A DNA stretch of 64,000 bases, taken from the NCBI GenBank assembly GCA_019637295.1, contig JAHBVX010000002.1:248001-312000 (forward strand). Reading direction: 5' to 3'. The translations under genes and the position numbers were made by a program. The stretch is from Polyangiaceae bacterium (lineage in GTDB: Bacteria; Myxococcota_A; Polyangia; Polyangiales; Polyangiaceae). Of this stretch, positions 59,214 through 64,000 are shown one piece after another. Position 1 is the first letter of the stretch. Each line of letters begins with the position of its first letter. A model generated the notes under the pieces. That model worked only from the letters and a program-made list of their open reading frames with translations, did not search any database and had not been told where the DNA came from.

Positions 59214-61142
59214 TCAGCCCGTGCCCGGCAGAGTGGCGTTCGTCAGCCACTTGAAGCCGTCGATCAGCGCCAACGAGTCGTAGGCCGAGTCGCCCACGTC
59301 CCAGATGACCATGCGGATCTCGACGATTCCACCCGGGATGACGTTGCCGGCGGTGGTCAGCCAGAACGTCCCGCCGCCGATGGGGCAGGTGCCGAAGTTG
59401 CCGACCTGGAAGCCGGTGCCGGCCAGCCCCGACGCGCCGAGCGTGCAGGACTTGTTGCTCACGTCCGCGTCGAAGCAGCTGCTGCCCGACTGGCTCACCG
59501 ACGGATCGCAGACCGCGAACAGGCCCGTGCCGTTGGCGATGTTGATGCCGATCGGCCACTTGCTCTGGGTCGAGAGGTCCGAGTAGACGAGCAGGTTCTT
59601 GTCCACGGGGTTCGGCAGCGGCGACGGGGTGCCGCCGGGGGTGTCCACCAGCGCGACGAACTGGTCGTTGAAGGTGGAGCACACGAACTCCGGGTACTCC
59701 GCCGAGAAGAAGTAGCTGTTGAAGGAGAACGCGCGCGCGTTGGTGGGCGCCCGCAGCCGGACCCGCAACATGACCGAGTCGTTGGCCGTCGGCGAGTTGC
59801 CGCCGGTGGAGCAGCCTGGCGACGACGGCAGCGCGTTGGCGGCCTTCAGCGGCAGGTTCGGCGTCGAGTACCAATCCTTGATGCAGCGCGGATCCGTGCA
59901 GGTGGAGATGTTCACGCTGCTCGAAGGCGAGTGGGTCTCGCTCACGTTGCCGCCGGTGGGCGCCCCGCCGTTGGGGCCGGGGTTGGTCTGCGTGCCGTCG
60001 GCGGCGATGCCGCTCGAGAGCACGACCAGCGAGGAGCCCTCCAGGGTGGAGATGTTCTGACCGAAGCCCGTGCGGATGCTCTTGGCGCCCGAGAACGCGA
60101 GCGCCGTGCCGTCCGCCCGCAGGATCTCCGCGGAGATGAGGCCCCAGCTCTTCTGCGCCTTGTTCGCCGGGTTCTCCTCGGTGCTGCGGCAGATGCCGAG
60201 CGCCTTGGCGTAGTCGACGGCGTTGTTGGAGCTGCTGGCGAGCCCGGCGTCGCAGGCGAAGGTGTCCTCGGTGTCGAACAGATCGACCTTGCCGTTGCAG
60301 TTGTCGTCGATGCCGTTGCCGACCACCTCGAACGCGCCCGGGTTGACCAGCGCGGGGTTGGCGCCGCAGAAGCCGGGCTTGTCGCAGCAGTCGCCCTCGC
60401 TGACCAGCCAGCCGTCGCCGTCGCAGTCCGTGGTGGCGCTGTCGCACACGCCGCAGGTGCCCTGCAGGCAGTCCTGGTTGGCCGCGCAAGCGTTGCCGCA
60501 GGTGCCGCAGTTGTTCTTGTCGGTCAGGATGTTGACGCAAGAGTTGCTGCAGTTGATCGAGCCGTCCGGGCAGGTGCCGAGACAGGCGCCAGCCACGCAG
60601 ACCTCGGACTGCATGCAGGCCGTGTCGCAGCTGCCACAGAACTGCTTGTTGTTCTGCGTGTCCACGCACTGGGTGCCGCACTTCGTGGAGCCGCCGGCGC
60701 ACTGGATGCCGCACACGCCGAGCGAGCAGACCTCGCCTTGGGCGCATGCGTTGCCGCAGCCGCCGCAGTTGGCCGGGTCGACGTTCGTGTCCACGCACTT
60801 GGCGCCGCAGGCCTCGGTGCCGCCGCCACAGGTGGTGGTACACGCGCTCTGGGAGCAGAACTGGCCCGCCGGGCAGGCGGTGCCGCAGGTGCCACAGTTG
60901 GCCGGGTCGTTCTTCAGATCGGTGCACGCGCCGTTGCACACGTCCAGGTTGCCGCAGGCGCTGCTGCCGCCGAACGCTCCGAGGCCGCCGGTGCCGGACG
61001 TAGCTGCGCTACCGCCGCCGCCGCCTGCGCCGCCGCCGCTCGACCCGCACGCTGGGGCTCCCGCGATCGCCGCTCCAGCCACCAAAGCGCTCGCCGCTAC
61101 GCGCCACGCCGTCATGCCCTTGAAGAAAGTCTGAACGCTCAT
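59214..61142 (-). CDS. Lipoprotein with Cys-rich repeats and choice-of-anchor-L-like domain
   Basis: This 642-residue protein has a lipoprotein signal (ALVAGAAIAGAPAC) then a Gly-rich linker. Residues about 65-250 hold four to five Cys-rich units of the kind CNGACTDLKNDPANCGTC-GTAC, each with about eight cysteines. A DGDGW segment follows, like Asp-rich calcium sites. The C-terminal half includes RLRAPTNARAFSFNSYFFSAEYPEFVC and FNDQFVALVDTP, as in choice-of-anchor-L domains, beta-sandwich modules of surface proteins. GGGAGG stands before the ATG. It sits below the small exported protein and the TonB receptor on the same strand. Confidence 0.85.
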   Translation of the reverse strand: MSVQTFFKGMTAWRVAASALVAGAAIAGAPACGSSGGGAGGGGGSAATSGTGGLGAFGGSSACGNLDVCNGACTDLKNDPANCGTCGTACPAGQFCSQSACTTTCGGGTEACGAKCVDTNVDPANCGGCGNACAQGEVCSLGVCGIQCAGGSTKCGTQCVDTQNNKQFCGSCDTACMQSEVCVAGACLGTCPDGSINCSNSCVNILTDKNNCGTCGNACAANQDCLQGTCGVCDSATTDCDGDGWLVSEGDCCDKPGFCGANPALVNPGAFEVVGNGIDDNCNGKVDLFDTEDTFACDAGLASSSNNAVDYAKALGICRSTEENPANKAQKSWGLISAEILRADGTALAFSGAKSIRTGFGQNISTLEGSSLVVLSSGIAADGTQTNPGPNGGAPTGGNVSETHSPSSSVNISTCTDPRCIKDWYSTPNLPLKAANALPSSPGCSTGGNSPTANDSVMLRVRLRAPTNARAFSFNSYFFSAEYPEFVCSTFNDQFVALVDTPGGTPSPLPNPVDKNLLVYSDLSTQSKWPIGINIANGTGLFAVCDPSVSQSGSSCFDADVSNKSCTLGASGLAGTGFQVGNFGTCPIGGGTFWLTTAGNVIPGGIVEIRMVIWDVGDSAYDSLALIDGFKWLTNATLPGTG

Positions 61143-61166
61143 CGAACCTCCCAATCGAGAAGGGGG

Positions 61167-61490
61167 TTAGCGCTGATCCGGACGTCGCGCAACTACATCC
61201 GCGTACATTCTGCGCCGCGCGAGCCATGCGAGCGCGCAAGTAGCGAGCATCATTAGGGGGGTGGGGTCGTCAGGGCGCCCACTCGTTGCGCAACGCACGC
61301 CTTGCTCGTAGCTGTAGGGTGGCGGCTGGGCGCCCGCGCCCGCGGCGCCGGAGCTGCCCGCGGCCCCGGCCGCTCCGGCCAGCCCCCCATCGGCTCCGGC
61401 CGACCCCGCCACCCCCGAGTCGGCCGCGCGGGCCGGGCCGGTGAGCACGACCGAGAGCGCGATGCAGCAGAGTCCGGCGCGGCTCATCAC
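61167..61490 (-). CDS. Small exported protein with possible MYXO-CTERM-like end
   Basis: This 107-residue protein begins with a signal peptide (AGLCCIALSVVLTGPARA), continues with about 35 residues of Gly/Ala/Ser, and ends with GVRCATSGRPDD, a hydrophobic stretch (PLMMLATCALAWLA) and RRR. A Cys, a membrane helix and an Arg cluster form the layout of MYXO-CTERM tails, but the tail after RRR is longer than normal, so this is tentative. It starts at a GTG directly after the receptor's stop (ATG at 61487 is an alternative), with GGAG six bases upstream. It may be co-expressed with the receptor. Confidence 0.6.
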   Translation of the reverse strand: MMSRAGLCCIALSVVLTGPARAADSGVAGSAGADGGLAGAAGAAGSSGAAGAGAQPPPYSYEQGVRCATSGRPDDPTPLMMLATCALAWLARRRMYADVVARRPDQR

Positions 61491-64000
61491 TCACAGCTCC
61501 ACGTTCAGGTTGGCCAGCAGCGTCCGACCAGCCTGGGGCAAGGTCAGCATGCGAAACTCCCCGCTGACGGGCACGGACTGGTGCCAGTCGGCGATGTTGT
61601 AGGCGCCGAGGTTATAGCGAACCTTGCCCGCCATGACCTCGCCCGAGAGCACCAGGTCCCAGGTGACGGCTCCGTCCGTCCGGCGCTGGCGCGGGTCGCC
61701 GGTCGTCTCGTGGCGATCGTAGCGACCACTCTCGAGCGTGAGCCGGCTCATGGCCATGATGCTGCGCCCGACGATGGGGACCGCCCCCTTGACGGCCGCC
61801 AGGTGTGTGGGCGAGTTCGGCAGTCTGCGCAGCTCCGCGTCGTTGTCCACGTACTCGGAGCGCTGCAGCGAGTACTGCGCGCCGACCATCCAGCCATCCC
61901 GGTACTCGCGCCGGACCTCCGCTTCCGCGCCGGTGGTGAGCACCGGCGAGGACGAATTGACGAGCACCAGAGGATCGGTGTCCGTGCCCTGACCGCGCCC
62001 GACCACCAGACCCGTGACGTAGTTGGCGAACACCGACGCAGTGCCCGTGACAGCGGCGGAGAAGCGGTGCGTGTGCTCGAGCTCACCCGAGACCACCCGC
62101 TCCGGCTCGAGGTTGGGGCTCGGCGCCTGCACGGCGCTCTGGTAGAAGATCTCGTACACGCTCGGGGCGCGGAAGGCGCTGCCGCCCAAGAGCTTGGTCA
62201 CGCCGCTGTCGTAGGGCAGCGCGATCAACGCGGCGCGCGGGTTGAACGCGCTGCGGCTCACTTCGCCGAAGGAGAAGTCCCACACGAAGGCGTCGTAGCG
62301 GGCGCCGACGTGGGCGCGGAGCTTCTTGCCCAGCTCCGCGTCCGCCACGGCGTAGGCGCCGCCGACGAGGTAGCTGTTGCGCTCGTCGGGCAGGTACACA
62401 CCGGAGTCGTCCTCGCCTTTCATGCTCGCGCGAAAGTGCCGCTGCCCCTCGGCGCCGAGGGTGAGGGTCAGGGCCTGCATCGGCTGGAGCACGAACCGCT
62501 GCTCGAGCCCCACCCACTGGCCCACGTAGCTCTCCAGTGCCAGACCGCCATCGGCGTCGTCGTAGGGTGCGCCGCTCTCGAACAGGTACACGTTGCCATG
62601 GGCGCGGGTCAGGGACTGCACTTCCTTGCCGAGCTTGGGCTCGAAGCGAGCCTCGAGGTAGCCGCGTTGGTCCTTGAAGAAGCTGCGTGAGTCCCCGAAC
62701 AGGGTCTCGTACTCGGCGGTGGGCAGCGTCTTTCGCCGATAGTGCCAGAGCCACTGCAGCGTCAGATCCTTCCACCACACGCGACCGGTGGCCGTGCCCA
62801 GCTTGGTGTCGTCCACGCCGCGAGCGTTGCCGTCGAGCCCGGACGGGTCGTTCAAGTACTCCTGGAAGTAGAAGTCCCGTCCGGCGCCGCGTCCGCCGGA
62901 GACGCTGGCCCAGACGCCGGAGTCCTTCCCCAAGCGGTGGTAGGCCATCACGCGCCCGCGCTGCATGCTGTACTCCACCGCCGAGGCGCCGATCTCGAGG
63001 CGATTGTTCTGATCGCGCCCGTGAGTCACCACGTTGATGACGCCGAAGAACGCGCCCGTACCGTACAGGGCCGAGCCGGGACCGCGCACGACCTCGATCC
63101 GGTCGACGTCCTCGAGGTCCGTGCGGCCCTCGAAGCCCGGGAAGGACTGATACAGGATGTTGTCGTTGTACGGGTGCCCGTCGTACAGGATGAGCACCTT
63201 GTTGCCATAGTCGCCGGGGCGTGAGAAGCCGCGCACGCCGATGGTGCTGTAGCTGCGATCGTCCGAGAGGTAGATCCCGCGCACGCCGCGCACCGCCTCG
63301 GCGATGGTGGGATAGCCCATCTGGCGCAGCTCCTGTTGGCCGATGATGGTCACGGAGGAGGGCGCCTCCTCGACGCGCTGGGCGGCGCGCGAGACGGCGC
63401 TGACCTCCGCTTCGCGGGCCAGCTCCAGGCTGATCCGCTGCTGCCGATCCACCAGGACCACGACGTCCCGCTCGATGGGGCGAAAGCCCGCCAGCGAGAC
63501 CCGCACGCGATGACGCCCTACGGGCAGAGTGAGCACCGCCGGGGTGAAGCCCTTCGGCGTGCCGTCCACCTCGATCAGCGCGTCCTTGAGATCCGTGGAC
63601 AGCACCAGGGTGCCGGTGAGCGCCGCCATCACGGGCCGCACGATCTGCGCCCGGTTGGCTTGCACCACGACGTCCACGTCCGCCGTGCGAAACCCCGGTC
63701 GCGTGAGCACGAGGCGCCGCGTGCCTGGGGGCAAGCGAACCTCCGCGGGCGCCACCGCCAGCACCTCGGCTCGTTCACTGCCGACGCGCACCTCCGCGCC
63801 GTCGGCGCCCTCGATGCGCACCGTGCCCAGGATGGGGGTGAGCTCGAGGGACACGGACTTCTTCTCGCCGGCCTTGATCTCGAGGGTCTGCGAGCGCGCG
63901 TCCTTGTGGCCATCCAGCGACACGATCACCGTGTACTTCCCGGGGGCGAGTCCGAGCGCGCGCGGGGTGGAGCCCCGTGCGCCGAGATCCTTCCGGTCGA
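61491..64000 (-). CDS. TonB-dependent receptor with N-terminal PEGA-like repeats, partial
   Basis: At least 836 residues are seen and the N-terminus lies right of the window. Three PEGA-like beta repeats of about 70 residues come first (for example LGLAPGKYTVIVSLDG, LPPGTRRLVLTRPGFR, LPVGRHRVRVSLAGFR). A plug domain follows (APSSVTIIGQQELRQMGYPTIAEAVRGVRGIYL, then IEVVRGPGSALYGTGAFFGVINVVT), and a barrel of about 550 residues ends the chain at NLNVEL. PEGA-like repeats on a TonB receptor are unusual; carboxypeptidase-like CarbopepD domains are more common there. Ligand unknown; the TonB box, if any, lies outside the window. Confidence 0.9.
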   Translation of the reverse strand, partial: DRKDLGARGSTPRALGLAPGKYTVIVSLDGHKDARSQTLEIKAGEKKSVSLELTPILGTVRIEGADGAEVRVGSERAEVLAVAPAEVRLPPGTRRLVLTRPGFRTADVDVVVQANRAQIVRPVMAALTGTLVLSTDLKDALIEVDGTPKGFTPAVLTLPVGRHRVRVSLAGFRPIERDVVVLVDRQQRISLELAREAEVSAVSRAAQRVEEAPSSVTIIGQQELRQMGYPTIAEAVRGVRGIYLSDDRSYSTIGVRGFSRPGDYGNKVLILYDGHPYNDNILYQSFPGFEGRTDLEDVDRIEVVRGPGSALYGTGAFFGVINVVTHGRDQNNRLEIGASAVEYSMQRGRVMAYHRLGKDSGVWASVSGGRGAGRDFYFQEYLNDPSGLDGNARGVDDTKLGTATGRVWWKDLTLQWLWHYRRKTLPTAEYETLFGDSRSFFKDQRGYLEARFEPKLGKEVQSLTRAHGNVYLFESGAPYDDADGGLALESYVGQWVGLEQRFVLQPMQALTLTLGAEGQRHFRASMKGEDDSGVYLPDERNSYLVGGAYAVADAELGKKLRAHVGARYDAFVWDFSFGEVSRSAFNPRAALIALPYDSGVTKLLGGSAFRAPSVYEIFYQSAVQAPSPNLEPERVVSGELEHTHRFSAAVTGTASVFANYVTGLVVGRGQGTDTDPLVLVNSSSPVLTTGAEAEVRREYRDGWMVGAQYSLQRSEYVDNDAELRRLPNSPTHLAAVKGAVPIVGRSIMAMSRLTLESGRYDRHETTGDPRQRRTDGAVTWDLVLSGEVMAGKVRYNLGAYNIADWHQSVPVSGEFRMLTLPQAGRTLLANLNVEL

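Noticed and set aside
59131-60939. Open frame of 602 codons on the minus strand overlapping the Cys-rich lipoprotein in another frame
   Set aside because: The Arg-rich translation has no domain; the lipoprotein frame has a signal, Cys repeats and a ribosome site.
61302-62690. Open frame of 462 codons on the plus strand opposite the TonB receptor
   Set aside because: Composition is His/Arg/Glu-rich noise and the opposite strand encodes a clear plug and barrel.
61491-64000. The TonB receptor as the BtuB partner of the B12-controlled lipoprotein
   Set aside because: It lies about 24 kb away and no riboswitch is visible before it because its 5-prime end is outside the window; nothing in its sequence indicates B12.

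Overview
The window is a GC-rich, gene-dense stretch of a myxobacterium-like genome, most likely Myxococcota of the Polyangia/Sorangium type. The pointers are three Hanks-type Ser/Thr kinases (one with a PEGA-like tail, one fused to FHA), an FHA-GAF-cyclase protein, many lipoproteins with Gly/Ser/Ala-rich linkers behind the lipobox, Cys-rich 'stigma'-style repeats, an OmpA protein with thrombospondin type-3 repeats, and a MYXO-CTERM-like tail on a secreted peptidase. I recognised no rRNA, tRNA, CRISPR array, prophage or complete insertion sequence. Genes are often translationally coupled through ATGA, GTGA or TTGA overlaps.

Layout. 1-2611 (-): a partial hypothetical gene, a Tat-exported DUF362 protein and a lipoprotein. 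2758-8319 (+): a full iron-sulfur cluster operon iscS-iscU-iscA-hscB-hscA-fdx, headed by a MerR-type regulator with four C-terminal cysteines instead of the usual Rrf2-type IscR. 8392-12103 (+): OmpA/TSP3 protein and two lipoproteins. 22627-12119 (-): gap-pgk-tpiA-secG, a membrane glycosyltransferase, an MscS-like channel coupled to two cation/proton antiporters, a DctP-type binding protein and a small membrane protein. 22877-26957: SixA-like phosphatase, lipoprotein, accA, FHA-GAF-cyclase. 27128-30140 (+): glpK, UPF0158 protein, exported protein. 34667-30156 (-): small lipoprotein, receptor-like kinase, TPR-PEGA-like protein, lipoprotein. 34770-36494 (+): SppA.

The strongest lead is at 36505-38195 (-). 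A well-formed cobalamin (B12) riboswitch stands upstream of a single gene encoding a beta-propeller-like lipoprotein. This is the kind of protein that Bacteroides uses as the surface B12-capture lipoprotein BtuG, so it is a candidate myxobacterial B12-acquisition factor.

Right half. Kinase-FHA-degenerate GGDEF protein and a membrane-anchored partner (38332-40712, +); an Omp85/DUF4390-like/precorrin-2 dehydrogenase operon (43586-40664, -); a short kinase (43800-44810, +); a cluster of hairpins at the convergent junction (44839-44955); a divergent RecQ-like helicase; an S46 dipeptidyl-peptidase; a TPR-PEGA-like protein; a class V aminotransferase; and an epimerase with a coupled lipoprotein. 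A 170-bp hairpin-rich element with 13-bp inverted ends (52945-53114) precedes an acyltransferase/SDR pair. A FadR-like GntR regulator with a perfect 17-bp inverted-repeat operator/promoter heads an apparently split long-chain alcohol oxidase operon (57923-54992, -). Then come tryptophan 2,3-dioxygenase, a choice-of-anchor-L-like Cys-rich lipoprotein, a small exported protein, and a PEGA-TonB receptor cut by the right edge.
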